Assembly (NCBI GenBank): GCA_036417435.1
Contig: CM070913.1
Location: forward strand, 5,374,680 to 5,438,679
DNA length: 64,000 nucleotides
Origin: Inia geoffrensis
Lineage: Eukaryota > Chordata > Mammalia > Artiodactyla > Iniidae
Reading direction: 5' to 3'
Shown here one piece after another: positions 1-12,325 of this stretch. The notes below the pieces were generated by a model. It made no database searches. It was not told where the DNA came from and was given only the letters and a program-made list of their open reading frames with translations. The position numbers and the translations under genes were made by a program. The stretch's first letter is position 1; every line of letters starts with the position of its first letter.

Positions 1-205
1 CTAGAACTCCTGCTCAAGGGAGTATTCCTCTGTTGCACCTACTTCCGAAGGCGGAACCACCCCCCAGTAAAACGACTGGAACTTAAGTTCCACAGAAGCA
101 GGACCCTTGTGCCTTCTCCACAACGATACCCTTAATGTTTAGACGCAGGATGGATAAGCGTGGTGCTTAATAAGTATTTATCAATCGAATGAATGAATGA
201 AAGCA
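1..205 (+). mobile_element. L2 LINE 3' end relic
   Basis: The segment follows the typical L2 3' end order: a stretch like 'ctggaa.ttaagttccac..aagcaggaccc', then 'gtgcttaataagtattta', ending in three GAAT units (about 187-199). The family normally ends in '(g)tgctcaataaatatttgttgaatgaatga'. It is heavily diverged and carries no coding sequence. MIR shares a similar 3' tail, so a MIR is the alternative. The left edge of the window truncates it. Confidence 0.55.
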
Positions 206-615
206 TGTGAGAATTCTAGTGCATAATTTTTGTTTAATTTAGTATCCTATAAATCAAGGATCTATTCAGTATTTGATCGGCATTATAAGCGACATAACCC
301 AGATTAGTTAGGAATCACGTGATCTATTACAATGGCCATAGACAGGTCAGCACAGGAGGCGCACAGACGTTGTCTTCTGCTCCTTTTCCCCTCATCCACT
401 CTTTGCAAGGGCAGCAAATACCACAACAGCTAAGGTTTCTTTACTTTCTCCCAGTTCCCCCCGCCATTCATTACCTAGGGGAGAATAATATTGAAAGACA
501 GGGGAAAGCAGTCACGTTTTAAAAACTCTTTGTTGTTTATAAATGCAAAGGATGTGGAATAGTTACCACTGTAATAATAGCAAACTCCTGGGATTACAGT
601 TAGAAAAATATCAGT
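206..615. other. unannotated interval
   Basis: Mixed unique sequence, AT-rich in the second half. I see no repeat, open frame or site that I can support. Confidence 0.5.
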
Positions 616-829
616 GGGCTTCCCTGATGGGGCAGTGGTTGAGAGTCCACCTGCCGATGCAGGGGACACGGGTTCGTGCCCCGGTCCGGGAGGATCCCCC
701 GTGCCGCAGAGCGGCTAGGCCCGTGGGCCATGGCCACTGAGCCTGCGCGTCCGGAGCCTGTGCTCCGCAACAGGAGAGGCCACAACAGTGAGAGGCCCAA
801 GTACCAAAAAAAAAAAAAAAAAAAAAAAA
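616..829 (+). mobile_element. CHR-type SINE, short form
   Basis: tRNA-Glu-derived SINE, mobilised in trans by L1. The head is gggcttccctgatgggg, the B-box-like motif gggttcgtgcc lies near 669-679, and the body ends in a 24-base A tail (806-829). The short duplication atcagt (610-615, repeated just after the tail) is a possible target-site duplication. Body differences from the local family consensus include 'ccccgtgccgcag' for 'cccacatgccgcgg'. The long intact tail suggests a fairly young insertion. The 65-71 codon open frames here belong to the SINE and are not genes. Confidence 0.93.
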
Positions 830-1789
830 TCAGTTCTACAGAGTTCAGGGAGGGTTATGAATACAATTGCGATGGGTTGAAATGGTCCTAGGAGAAGGAA
901 TACTTTCTCTATAGAATTTATAGATCACAGAAGCTGTTTCAAGAATGGAACCATAAAAATATGGAATTTGATTAGATTGTACAAGCTAGTATTATATCTC
1001 AGTAAATTATTGATTGGCTCAGGTTGTAAGTTTACTTTAATTCCTGGCTAGAATTAAATTACTCCTCAAGAAAAATTTAAGGATCACAAGATACAGTTTT
1101 TCTATGTATAAATGGATCTATATAAGTAAGCTGCAAAATTAAAGATAAGCAATGAGTAGAGTTTCAGGAAGAAAAGAGCTTGGGTATCCTCCCAGCATCG
1201 TGTCTGCGTGTCTTGAGCCAGTGTCCAGGAGAACGGGACTGAAGCTCTTTCACCTTTAATGATCTAGCCTCTAAGAAAAATGATATTTGAAATTTTGATT
1301 TGACATATCTACAAAGCATGATTCTATCAATTTATGTGGACATGAAACGCATTATTTTACCAAGTTTAGAGCCTCCTGAAGAAATACTTCTTCAAGTATG
1401 ATATTTTTATGTGGAATTCTGTTGATCTATCTGAGACAGTTTATTCTATCCCATGTTACCTTTTTTTAAGGCCTTTGAAATTACGTCTTTACAAACCCAT
1501 GTCTTCTGTGTACCTTAGCATTCCTCAAAGGATTGTGGGCAAATCTCTGATAATTTTGGGTGTAAAGAAGCATTTCAACTTGAAAACTGAAACAAAGTAA
1601 CTCTCATCCATTAACACAAATAAGCATGTCATTTGGAAATGAACAAATTTGCCATATGCTAAAGCACTTTTTAGTATGACAAGTGGTGTCTTTACACTTT
1701 GCTTTATTATATTTTTTATTTTTACATTTCCAAACCAAGAATGGGTTCTCTGGTGGAGCAAGCCTTGAATTTAAAAAATCATTATTTCT
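830..1789. other. unannotated AT-rich interval
   Basis: AT-rich sequence with no recognised repeat or supported gene. Short open frames (about 60-80 codons) near 1409-1761 have no recognisable domain. Confidence 0.5.
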
Positions 1790-1930
1790 GGTCCCAGAGC
1801 CATTTCTTACTAATCATCACCTGAGCTAAGTCACGTTCCTGTGGAATCTTTGTGTCTTCCTCTGTAAAATTAGAGGCTGCATTAACTGACCTCAGATAGC
1901 TTCTGGAAGATGTTATGATAAGTCAGGGAG
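1790..1930 (+). mobile_element. MIR SINE relic
   Basis: It matches the MIR core pattern: 'gagctaagtcac' then 'cttcctctgtaaaatt.gagg', followed by a degraded 3' part. The family core reads roughly 'gggcaagtcacttaacctctctgagcctcagtttcctcatctgtaaaatggg'. It is an ancient, non-mobile mammalian element, diverged so that its boundaries are approximate. Confidence 0.55.
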
Positions 1931-3699
1931 ATGACAGGCCCCATCTTGACTCCCATTATGTGAGCAGGGAGGATGCAAATGCAGATGCGTGATCATGAGC
2001 TGTGTACAGCCTGGTGTCCACCACTCACAATAAGTACCTTTTGCTTTATGTATGCTGTATTTCTTACACTCATTTATTTAGCTGACTTTATTTGGAATTT
2101 GTTGATGTTTTACCATTTACCATGTCAACAAATTTATGCAGGAACCTGTCAAGTGTTGCCCGGATGAAAGGAAGTACACACTGTGCTGATTATAGCTCAT
2201 CCTGAGACTGAAAATATAGATCGTTGCATACCATCCCCAATGCATATGCAAAATGAGAATGTCCTCTGCTTTTTCTCAATCAGAAGGTTTTTATAAGAAT
2301 CTCTCTATAATCAAGACAAAAAATGTGCTGTGGGGAAACAGCTCTTACACATTGGTGTCTGAATGACACCTGCTGGAAGATTAGTGGGACAAGAATGCTG
2401 TGTGCGTGAGGGGGAAGGTCAGCAAAAGCTTGCGTGACATTGGAGGTTGACTTTCTGTCCCAGGAAAAACAAATGCATGTTACAGCCAAGATGTAAAGTG
2501 TGCACTACGGAGTTTTCATGCCTCTGTGTGACACTATTGAAAACCAGAGACCGGTGTTATAAAAGAAAAAGTCTCAAGGTAAAAAACAAACAGCAAACAA
2601 AGTGAGAAAAGGAGCCATTCACTCTAACTCTGAAAATTATAATTGAAATATGTTTGATGATTCGGGGATGAAAAATGTACATGGTGATGACTGTAACGTG
2701 AATGATACAGTCCAGGTGGAATTAAAAAGTCACTTCCTTACCAGATACGGTACACGATACACGTGAATATTGTTCAGGGTGATTCTGAATCCTAGGTTGC
2801 ACAAAAGACGCCTTCTGAGCTTGTATTGTCTCAATTTTATCGTAGAGAGGTCAGGTTAGGTTGTGAGAGCAAAAAGGAAATACACTTTCCACTGCCAGCA
2901 GGGTCCTGACTACAATGAGGCAGAAACCAAACAGTAAAGGTCGAGCCTGCCAGTCACGAAATGTCCAAAAGGGAAAGTTTGATTCTTTTTTTAAATAAAA
3001 GGTAATTTGATCCATCCCGGCTGAATGTTACATTAGAAGATGCCCCACTTTGCCCTGGTATAAACACAATAGTGTTTCAAGGAACAATGTCCAAGAAAAC
3101 CCTCAGGTCTGGGTGAATATATTGATTTCCTCTGAGTTAATAGGCGTGTAACAGTGAAGCCCGCTAATCAGGGACCCTTGGCACAAATACCGCCCTTTCC
3201 TCCAGAGAAATGTCAATGACCCTATGTTTACTTATATACAATTGCTTTATTCATATTCACAGCCCCCAACATGGCTTCAACAAAAAACTCTTCCAGTCCT
3301 TTAGGAACTGTCAGTGGACATCCTGGATGAGTTGGAAACAAGATCAGTGAGTAGTTTATGAGGCAAAAAGAGAAGACACACAGATTCAGGACAGCGTAGC
3401 GGATCTACTACAAACAAAGAAAACAAATCAAGACAAAAAAATATTACGCCTTGACCAAATCTCAATTTTAGTTTCAGAGCTGAGTTTTTACGTCATCTTT
3501 TCCTTCTGTACAACGATCTGAGCGTTAGAATGCCAAACTTTAGTTAACAGTCAGTGTGTCTTTCACCTCCAAAATGACCCGTGAATATCTACCTCTGCCT
3601 CTATGTAGACCAATGAACGATGGAACACCAAAGGAGAAAACCTACAGGTCAATCACTTTTTAAATGGTAGGAGATTTTGCAGCTATTACTCTGAACTGG
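1931..3699. other. unannotated interval
   Basis: Mostly unique sequence of mixed composition with no recognised repeats. Parts near 2600-3300 are low in repeats, but nothing specific can be named. Confidence 0.45.
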
Positions 3700-3825
3700 G
3701 CGCCAGAGACTGGGGTCCAAATTCCACCGATTGGTCTTTTGACCTGGAGGACGTGTTAAATAATTCAGACTCCAACTTCCTCACCTGGGTGAAGGGGCTG
3801 TTACCTTCTAAGGCAAAACAACTTC
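3700..3825 (+). mobile_element. possible MIR relic
   Basis: The order 'agactggggtccaaattccac', then 'gacctggag...gtgttaaataa..cagactccaacttcctcacctgggtga' resembles the MIR core in sense orientation, with the usual 'cctcagtttcctcatctg' block degraded to 'ctccaacttcctcacctg'. Similarity is low and boundaries are uncertain. Confidence 0.4.
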
Positions 3826-4448
3826 TTAATGTTTATGAATCCACTGACTTACTCTAGTATTCTAATTCAAAGAATCACTCAAAGTGTTCTGTGTGGAAAC
3901 ATGTAGATTTCTATATTTTCTGCAACGGAAAGTAGAATTCTGACACCAGCTCTCACTTGATATAATTATATTAGAGTTGTGTTCCAAGCACGGGTCCACA
4001 CGCTCTGTGCTCCATCATACACACTGCACTGGTTCCTGGGGCATGGGTGTGTGCCTTGCTGAACAGGTGCTTAATCAGATAAAAAATAAGACCTGTTGTG
4101 TTTGATTACAAAACTGGCACATAGTAATGACCTGGTTCCCTGAGAGATGTAAGTATTCTCAAATAGTATTCTTCTTATTTTCATTTTTTTTTTATTGTGC
4201 TATAAAACACAACAAGAGATCTTGTGGTCTATAAAAGTAAAACGTCATCATGTTAAAGTGACAAACTGTCTCCAATCCTTCAAGCACCTCCATCTGAGCT
4301 TTCTTTGATAATCTTTTTCTTCTGGATCCTGGGAGTTATCAACATTAATCCAATGATATTTTTATAAAGTTTTAATTTTCTTCCACATTAATTCAGATTA
4401 TCTGATATGTTAGCCTTGGCATTGATTTGTTGTTTAATGCTTTTAAAT
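3826..4448. other. unannotated interval
   Basis: AT-rich, with a short T run near 4185. No repeat or gene recognised. Confidence 0.45.
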
Positions 4449-4456
4449 TCTGGTGC

Positions 4457-4778
4457 TTTTTTTTTTTTTTTTTAGATGTTGGGGGTAGGAGTTTAGTAAT
4501 TAGTTTATTTATTTTTGCTGTGTTGGGTCCTCGTTTCTGTGCGAGGGCTTTCTCTGGTTGTGGCGAGCGGGGGCCACTCTTCATCGCGGTGTGCGGGCCA
4601 CTGACTATCGCGGCCTCTCTTGTTGCGGAGCACAGGCTCCAGACGCGCAGTCTCAGTAACTGTGGCTCACGGGCCTAGCTGCTCCGTGGCATGTGGGATC
4701 TTCCCAGACCAGGGCTCGAACCCGTGTCCCCTGCATTAGCAGGCAGATTCTCAACCACTGTGCCACCAGGGAAGTCCC
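4457..4778 (-). mobile_element. CHR-type SINE, long form
   Basis: Minus-strand tRNA-Glu SINE of the longer form. Read on the minus strand it starts gggacttccctggtggcac, has the B-box-like gggttcgagcc, and continues past the point where the short form ends into an extra 3' module, then an A tail (T run 4457-4473 on plus). The target-site duplication is tctggtgc (4449-4456 and 4779-4786). It is more diverged than the neighbouring short copy, which fits an older insertion. A second SINE lies directly to its right at the duplicated target. Confidence 0.92.
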
Positions 4779-4787
4779 TCTGGTGCA

Positions 4788-4989
4788 TTTTTTTTTTGCG
4801 GTACGCGGGCCTCTCACCGTTGTGGCCTCTCCCGTTGCGGAGCACAGGCTCCGGACGCGCAGGTTCAGTGGCCATGGCTCACGGGCCCAGCCGCTCCACG
4901 GCATGTGGGATCTTCCCGGACCGGGGCACGAACCCATGTTCCCTGCATCGGCAGGTGGACTCTCAACCACTGCGCCACCAGGGAAGCCC
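4788..4989 (-). mobile_element. CHR-type SINE, short form, at a reused target site
   Basis: Minus-strand short form, with T tail 4788-4797 followed by gcggtacgcgggcctctcac and ending in ccagggaagccc. The right flank tttggtgcattttt (4990-5003) repeats the sequence left of the element (tctggtgcatttt, from 4779). That left sequence is also the right duplication of the preceding SINE. The element therefore went into, or next to, the target site already duplicated by its neighbour, leaving three copies of the site. Confidence 0.93.
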
Positions 4990-5003
4990 TTTGGTGCATT
5001 TTT

Positions 5004-5811
5004 AATAGTCCTTCTCCTTTCCTCTAATTTCCTTGGCTTGAATCAGTGCTATGGTTGCTATTTCTTTTCCCTAGGATGCCCCATCTAGCTTAATGATGCA
5101 AGGTTGTTGTTGATGTGTATGTCTGCAGGTAAAACATGATTACAGAGGCTTACAAAAACATACGTAACTGGTCCACAACAAACAAGGCAAAAAACTAGCA
5201 AAAACCCACAGTCTTACAAAGATAACTGACTGAATGTTTTTTGTAAGTTATTGAAAAAGTTCAGGTTACAGGCTCTTCCTCATATGTCACACTCATGGCA
5301 TCAAATTCCCCCACCAGTGTTGCATTCCTTCACCTTCTTATTTCTTTATTCTTTGGTGGTGGTAGCTGGGGGCAGGAAGATCAGTTGTCTCTTGATACAC
5401 AGGAAATAGCCTTGAAACAACCAGTCCTTCGGGCCGGGGATTGACGTCCCAAGGGCACTGACAATATAGGAGAGTTGGAACTTGATGGAATCGGACAGGA
5501 ATTAGAGACCTACAGTAGATACAGTAGAATTGAAAATTAGTGTGATCTCCAGCAATTTCCTCAACTCTCTCACACTGTTTAATTGTCACTAAAGTAGGCA
5601 TAAGTGGCCTAATCACTGGGCTCCTGCAGAATATTCAGAATAAGCTTTTCATCTTAAATAATTATCTCAGGTTAGGGAGAATCAGAGGCAAAATAGAGGG
5701 TTTTTCTTGTATTCTTCAGTCTTCCTAAACAGAGCCAGAGTTTACATAGTGAGGTGGCCTCTTCCCTGTCAAATGTCAATGGCCAACAACAAGCGGGCGG
5801 AAAACGGTATA
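5004..5811. other. unannotated interval
   Basis: Unique-looking sequence. A 92-codon minus-strand open frame (5338-5616) shows no recognisable motif and I do not call it a gene. Confidence 0.45.
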
Positions 5812-6193
5812 AGCTATTGTTTCTTTTTATTTGTACTTTTTATTTTATATTGGAGTATAGGTGATTAACAATGTTGTGATAGTTCCAGGTATACAGCAAA
5901 GTGATTCAGTTATACGTGTACATGTACCTATTCTCAGACAGAAAAATATGATATCACTTATATACAGAATCTAAAAAAAGATGATACAAATGGACTTACT
6001 TTAAAAACAGAAACAGACTCACAGACTTAGAGAACCAACTTGTGGTTACCGGGCGGGGGAAGGGAGGGGGAGCGAATAGTTAGGAAGTTTGGGAATGACA
6101 TGTCCACACTGCTATATTTGAAATAGACAACCAACAAGGACCTACTGTATAGCACAGGGAACTGTGCTCAATATTCTGTAGCTATTGTTTCTT
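5812..6193 (-). mobile_element. 5'-inverted (twin-primed) L1 insertion
   Basis: Two pieces of a cetartiodactyl L1 3' region lie in opposite orientations. About 5826-5935 is the terminal piece read antisense (ttggagtataggtgatta ... cagcaaagtgattcagtta). About 5938-6180 is an upstream piece read sense (gatatcacttatatacag ... aatattctgta). Both lie between perfect 14-bp copies of agctattgtttctt at 5812-5825 and 6180-6193. On the minus strand this reads: duplication, inverted upstream segment, 3' segment with a degraded A-rich tail, duplication. That is the classic product of twin priming. Roughly 30 bp of remembered consensus is missing between the two pieces, as is common at such junctions. Confidence 0.88.
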
Positions 6194-8999
6194 CTGATGG
6201 CATATTCTCAGAATCCTCACAGAGTGCACAAGTTGTTTAACGGGAAAAAAAAAAAAAAAAACAGGTGGCCCAAAGCACGGTACAAAGCACAAAACTCTAT
6301 TCCAGAGAATGGTCTCTTACTCATTTATCTAGTTTTATTCATTAATTTGTCAGTCAATATTAAATGGCTGGAGATTTCTGAGTTGAATAAAGAGGGAAAA
6401 CCTCCGCTCATGTTTGGTTCTGTGCAATGAAAGTAAAGCAGAAAAGATGTGATAGGTCACACATGTGCAATCTGGGAGAGAGAATGCTTCAGAGAATGAG
6501 AAAGAACAAATAAATAATTTCTAAGTAGAAGGGAGTGGTAACTGAAAGCACTTAACATGTGTTAACTAAAATTTCCATTCTCTTCCCAGGCAGTGCACTT
6601 AAGGGATATTTTTTGTTTGTGGCAGGTTTTTTTCCGCCCTCTTTTTATTTTCTTCTCTTTTCAGGATATCGCAGAAGGGATCACAGCGGGAAATTACTTG
6701 TGCTTGTCAGTTGATTGTGTGGTGAAGAGACCGGTGGGGCTGAGAGCTGAAGATCTCTATCCAGGGCCGAGCAGATTGAAAGGCAGTGCGATGAACGGCA
6801 CACAGCTCCCCAGACCTCCTCCTTGACCTTGACCCCCGGGGCTGGCCACCCTCCCAGGGAGAGGGTGATGAAGCTCACAGGGCAGAGTGAGGACTGGTCC
6901 AGCCCATGCTGACCATCACACCCACGGCCCTAGGCCCTCACCTCACATTACCTCCGGGGCTCCTGAAGTGGAGGGTGAGCTGCCTGAGGGTGGGTCAGCA
7001 TTTCTAAGGACAAGCACGTGGACCGCTTGGATTCTGGCTTGCTTTGTGATTAGGCAACACTCGTCTCTCCAGGGGCCAGGAAAGACTGCCTGGGAATAAA
7101 ATGAAAGGGCAAACAGCCTACACCATTTCAACCAAGTAAGAAATACAAAAATCAAAGGCTGGTAGCTCTTTGCCTCCTCTTTGGAGTATCTGTGTGGTCA
7201 GCAGGGCTCTGGGGTATTCCCGATACCTGTTTCTTGGCCATCAGTCAACATCAGGTAGGTGTCACTGATTCCTAAAGATAGGTTCCAGGCACTAGAGAAC
7301 AACCACTTGGCACTACAGATCAGAAAGGAGATTTCTCTGTTGGAGGGCAAAAGATGTATTAGTTTTCTTCTATCCAGAATCGCATAACTAGTTACACCAA
7401 ACAGCAAGAGGTGCTTTCGTGTGTATGGTCCACAGGAAATCAATATATACCACTAGGTCACTTTAGGACCATAACCAATCTTTAGTGCCCTCAATGTCAT
7501 GCTGAGATCCTTTACATCCATGCAATGTCTGGACAGCTAATGAGTTGACAATTCCTGAAAATTTAAGAAAAGTCAAATCATTCTCCCCAGGCACTGCTTT
7601 TGAGGGAAGATGTGGAAGTATGGGGGCAGTGGCTGCAGGATGGGGTCATTGAAGGCAAACATCATTCCGTGAGCAAAAGACAACACTTCACAAGGACCCC
7701 CTCCCCAGCCCCGCCAAATGACAAAACACCGCAGTGCCAAACGTGGTGTGAGACATGCCATCCGTGGGTCCATAAGACATTGAGCACCTACTAGTCCTGC
7801 CATGAATAGGGCACTAAGGTTCCAAGAAAGCACCCAACACAGGCCTCCCCAGCTGGGACTTGGGCCCAGTTTCAGAGAGCTGGCATCTCCATAAAAGTTA
7901 GTGTCTGCCCTGTGCCAATGGGCACAGCACAAGAAACACCCCCTTAGTTTTACTCTTAGCATAAAGAACACGAGTCCATGCAAATAACCTCAAACGAAAG
8001 AATACGGTGTCTTTCATGAATTCTCGTGGCAGGATGAAAAATGGGAATTTTGGCAGTGAGTCTAATGTTGCTGGGACACAATTAAACCACAGGTTGGGGC
8101 AAGATGATGCGGGACTGGAGGAGAGAGTGGTTCCCAACCCTGGGCATCTCTGCTGGATCCTGGCTTCTATTTCGGGGGACTCCACCACCCACCCAACTCA
8201 CACCCCTGCTGCTTCCCCACACTTCCTGCTTGTTCCTGACGACCCAGCCTTACGTCCCACTGTGGGCATCTTACTCTTTGTCTGCATCCCACAGCCAAAC
8301 CCTTAAAGTCAAAGACAATTTGGTTGACCAGGCACAATGGCCCCCATTGGGCAGACCCTTTGTTCTGGACTAGCTTCTCACCTCCTGTGAACCCAGGGGC
8401 TCTTGGGGCTGGTGCTCTGTTCCAGCCAACAGAGGAAGCCAGGTCAAGGGATGCAGGACTGGCTTCTGGGGCTGTTCTCTCAGCAGGAGTTGGCGGGGAG
8501 GCTTTAGGACATCCTCTTAGCACGGTGGTCCAATAGATGTATAAATATCACCACAAACCTCGTTTGCAAGAAGTCTTTGGGCAATTAGAACATCTTCCGG
8601 CTTTTGCTTCTGTTTTTGCACCACATCAGGTTTCTGGTTTGCATATTCTCCTGCTCCCGTTCAATAGCCCACGCCCTCTTCACTCTCCCTAAGCTGAGAT
8701 GCCTGCCTTATCATTCTGATTATGTTCCTGCCAATTCCCTGAACTCTTTTGCCTATTTGTCCCTTAGTTAGATTTTCTCAGGAAAAGTGCCAACTCCTAG
8801 AATAATTTAACAGTATACCTTCCCTGTGTCTGCACGTTGGTGGCTGAGTGATATCATAGGTGATGATTAAACCCAGTTTGTTGATACCACTATAAATGTG
8901 TGGCTTTATAATCAGCTGACTGCATGGCTTGCCCACTTCACAACTACAAATTCTCATCAGTTGAGAGCATCGATTGTCATCATCTAGATTCTTTCACCA
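6194..8999. other. unannotated interval with GC-richer part
   Basis: There is a 17-base A run at 6245-6261. About 6700-8540 is GC-richer and gives several overlapping open frames of 64-136 codons on both strands, none with a recognisable domain. No gene, repeat or RNA can be supported. Confidence 0.45.
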
Positions 9000-9850
9000 G
9001 CTTTAGAAAATGATTTCACTTGTAATTGAAGAGATTAGCCATGAGACTCAAACTAACAACCTTACCCTCTCCCACAATGTGTGACAGTCCAGCATCTGAA
9101 TCCCTCCCTTTTACTTCCTCCCACAATATATTAAACAGGAGGGTGCTCACTTAATCTAAGGTGTATCTTGCCACTTCTGCCGTGAGTCCCACCCCCGAAG
9201 GCCTGAAGAAACTTGTGGTTCTAACTAGATTCTCACTCTTCTCAACTTTTAGACCATCTTGAAAGCTTGTTATGAGCTCTTTCAAAAATAAATCCATCAT
9301 AAAACCTCTCTAAAAACCTAATTATTCTCTCCACACCCCACTCAATTTCTCACTTCAGTCTACAATAAACTTCTCAAAAGCGGTTTAATACTCATTGCCT
9401 ACAGTTAGTCACCTATCATTCACTACTTAATCTACTGCTATGTAGCTTTTGCCCAAGTGCTACACACATTGATGTCCTTACTCCACCAAGATGTCCCTGT
9501 TGCTGATTCCAATGGACTGAGCTCTTACCATCTCAAAACCGTTAGCTAGTCCTTTATTCTGGGAAGATCACCTTATCTTAAATTCCATGACTCCACACCC
9601 TCTCTATCAGCCACTTCCTAGCAGGCTCACCTGCCAGCTCTGCCACCACAGTTGTCATTATAGTTTGATATTCCTGGGCAACTTCTATACTTAGTCTGCA
9701 TTCTATCCTCAGGCTAAACCATTCATCTCATGGCTCCTTACTACGTAACGCTTAGGACATCAACATTTACGTCCACCATTCAGATCTCTTTGTAGCACTC
9801 CAGATTTCTATATTTTACTGTCTATGTGACACCCCTTTTTACATTTCTCA
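9000..9850 (+). mobile_element. probable L2 LINE fragment
   Basis: Pyrimidine-rich plus-strand sequence with the cadence of L2 ORF2, for example 'ccagatttctatattttactgtctatgtgacacccc' (9803-9838 region), where L2 typically reads 'ccagac..tatatccaactgcct..tgacatctcc'. It contains many stops and is strongly diverged. The left boundary is uncertain. Confidence 0.4.
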
Positions 9851-11782
9851 CGAGACTTTAAAAATGAAAATACACAACTTCCTTTGCCAAAATTATGGTT
9901 GATTGTGTAGAACAATCCTAGATTTCTTAGCAATACAGTGAGCAAATATCTAAGAAAACTTAAGAACTACATGCAAAACTAAAAAGAAAGTAAGGGAATG
10001 ACTAAAACAGGAAATCTTCAGAGACCAGAAATAATGCAAAAGTGCAGATACAGAGAAGAAAGTGAGATCAGGCGCTGGCACAAACAAGCGCTGAAATGAT
10101 TTGTTGGTCAAAATACAAATTAGAGCGAAATTAGGGTGGTTAATAGGAAATACTTAGAAATGAATTGTAAGAAAAATATCACTTAACAAAACTTGTGTTC
10201 AGCGTAAGATGCTATAAAAGGAATTTCTGAATAAACCTAAAGGAAACATAAATGAAATTATAAAGTACAGAATTTAATAATACAATAACTCATGTCAGTA
10301 ATGAGATGGAGAAATCTCTTCAAGATATATAACTTGCCAAAAGTGCCGCAGGAGAAAATATAATGCATGGGTGGTCTTATAAAGATAAAAGAAATTGAAT
10401 CAGTAGTTTGAATTCTTTCCTTTAAGAAGACCTCGGGATGAAACAGTTTTACAAGTTAGTTCTATCAAAGAGATAATCCCAAGCTCACACAAAATCTTTC
10501 AAGGAATAGGAAATGAGATATTTCCAAACTCATTTTTATGATGTTAAAACTAACTGCGTGATCAATATCAAATAGAGACGAATCAAGAACAAGAATAAAA
10601 GATAAGTGACCCACTTGAAAAATAGCCAACTCTTTCTCAAGAAAAGAGACAAAAATTCTAAGAAATATACTGGAAAATCTAGTCTGGCAATATATTAAAA
10701 AGATCATAATGATAAGGTTGAGTTTATTTCATGAATGCCAGGTTTGTTCAATAAGAGCAAATACATTAATGTCATTCACTAAATCAATGGACTGTAGTAG
10801 ATAAGGACAAAAATAATCTCTATAATGAGAATCTCCAAAATACAGAACAAAATATTGATGAAACTCACATCCATTCATGTTTTTTTTTAATTAGCAAACT
10901 AGAAATACAAGAAAAGTTTCATAAACTAATAAAACGTTTATAATTGTGAAAAAGCATTGCTAAAATCCTTCTCTCTAGAATCAAAAATAAAACAATGAAG
11001 ACAACTATTAAGACTTTTATTCAATATTTACAAGGGTTCTTTCCAATGCAATAAGAGAAGAAAATAAATAAAATTATAATATTGAAAAATAATTATTTTT
11101 CTATCCTCTTCCATAATAAAACCAAAATATTCTATGGATTAGTCATTAAAATAAATGAAACAGCTTAACAATGATCACAGAATAACACTAATATGGAACT
11201 GTCAATTGCATTTTCATATTACAGAAGCAAATAGAAAATATAATAACTATATACAAAGGCTACAAAATAAAATATATAAGAATAAATATAATTAAAAACT
11301 TACAATACTCTGATATAGCAACCTGTAGAATTTAATTGAGAAGCATTTAAAAGACAAGTAAATGAAGAGACCTACCACAGAAAAAATTATCATCATAAAG
11401 AACTCAGTGTTTCTCATATTTACTTATAGAATCAATGCCATTCAGATAAATATTTCAACTTTTAGAGATTGAAACTTGACAAGCCAATTCTAAAATTTAT
11501 ATGTATTAATAAAGGAATAAAGATATTCAGAATATTCATTTTAAAAAGACATGGTATTGCATACTATCAGGAAAAAGATAGGTAGTACATACAGTGTGAT
11601 GAGAAAATTGGTTAGCCATATAGAAGAAAACTGAAATTAGATTACCTCTTCACACCTTAAGCAAATATAATTTCCACATGGATTAAGTACTCAAATGTGA
11701 AAGACAAACTCTAAACCTTTGAGATAAAATATTTGAGATCAATTTTGGGGGAGGAGTTCTTGAATCAAGACAACTCAAATGC

Positions 11783-11830
11783 AAATCATAAACAAACAAA
11801 ATCATAAACAAACAAAATCATAAACAAGCA
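11783..11830. repeat. 16-bp tandem repeat, three copies
   Basis: Three consecutive copies of aaatcataaacaaaca, the third with one substitution (aagca for aaaca). It lies inside the old L1 remnant and probably arose by local slippage. Confidence 0.9.
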
Positions 11831-12117
11831 AAATGAGAAATCTGCCTACATAAAATGAAGAATCCACCCAATCAGCAAACGACACTATAAAGTGAATGAG
11901 AAAAAACAAGACCCAAACTACAGAAAGATATGTTGTATGTTGTATATAGAATAGACGAAGGATGTGATTCCAGAATATATACAGAACTTCTGTATATCAA
12001 TAAGAAAACTTAAAAATTTTTCAGTTGAAAAATGGACAAAAATTCAAACAGAAAATTCACATAATAATAAACACAAATGCCCATTAAGCATATATAAAGG
12101 GCTCTGATTCCTTTTAC

Positions 12118-12325
12118 TTTTTTTTTTTTTTTTGCGGTACGCAGGCCTCTCACTGCTGTGGCCTCTCCCATTGCGGACCACAGGCTCCGGACGTGCAGGC
12201 TCAGCGGCCATGGCTCATGGGCCCAGCCGATCCGCGGCACGGGGGATCTTCCCGGACCAGGGCACGAACCCGCATCCCCTGCATTGGCAGGCGGACTCTC
12301 AACCACTGCGCCACCAGGGAAGCCC
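12118..12325 (-). mobile_element. CHR-type SINE, short form, inside old L1
   Basis: Minus-strand short form, with T tail 12118-12133 followed by gcggtacgcaggcctctcac and ending ccagggaagccc. The target-site duplication is tgattccttttac (12105-12117) and tgatttcttttac (12326-12338), with one mismatch. It interrupts the old L1 remnant, which gives the relative order of insertion. Confidence 0.95.

Noticed and set aside
6658..6725. Pyrimidine tract plus AG (cttttcag) followed by an open stretch as a possible exon
   Set aside because: No donor site, conserved domain or neighbouring exon supports it.
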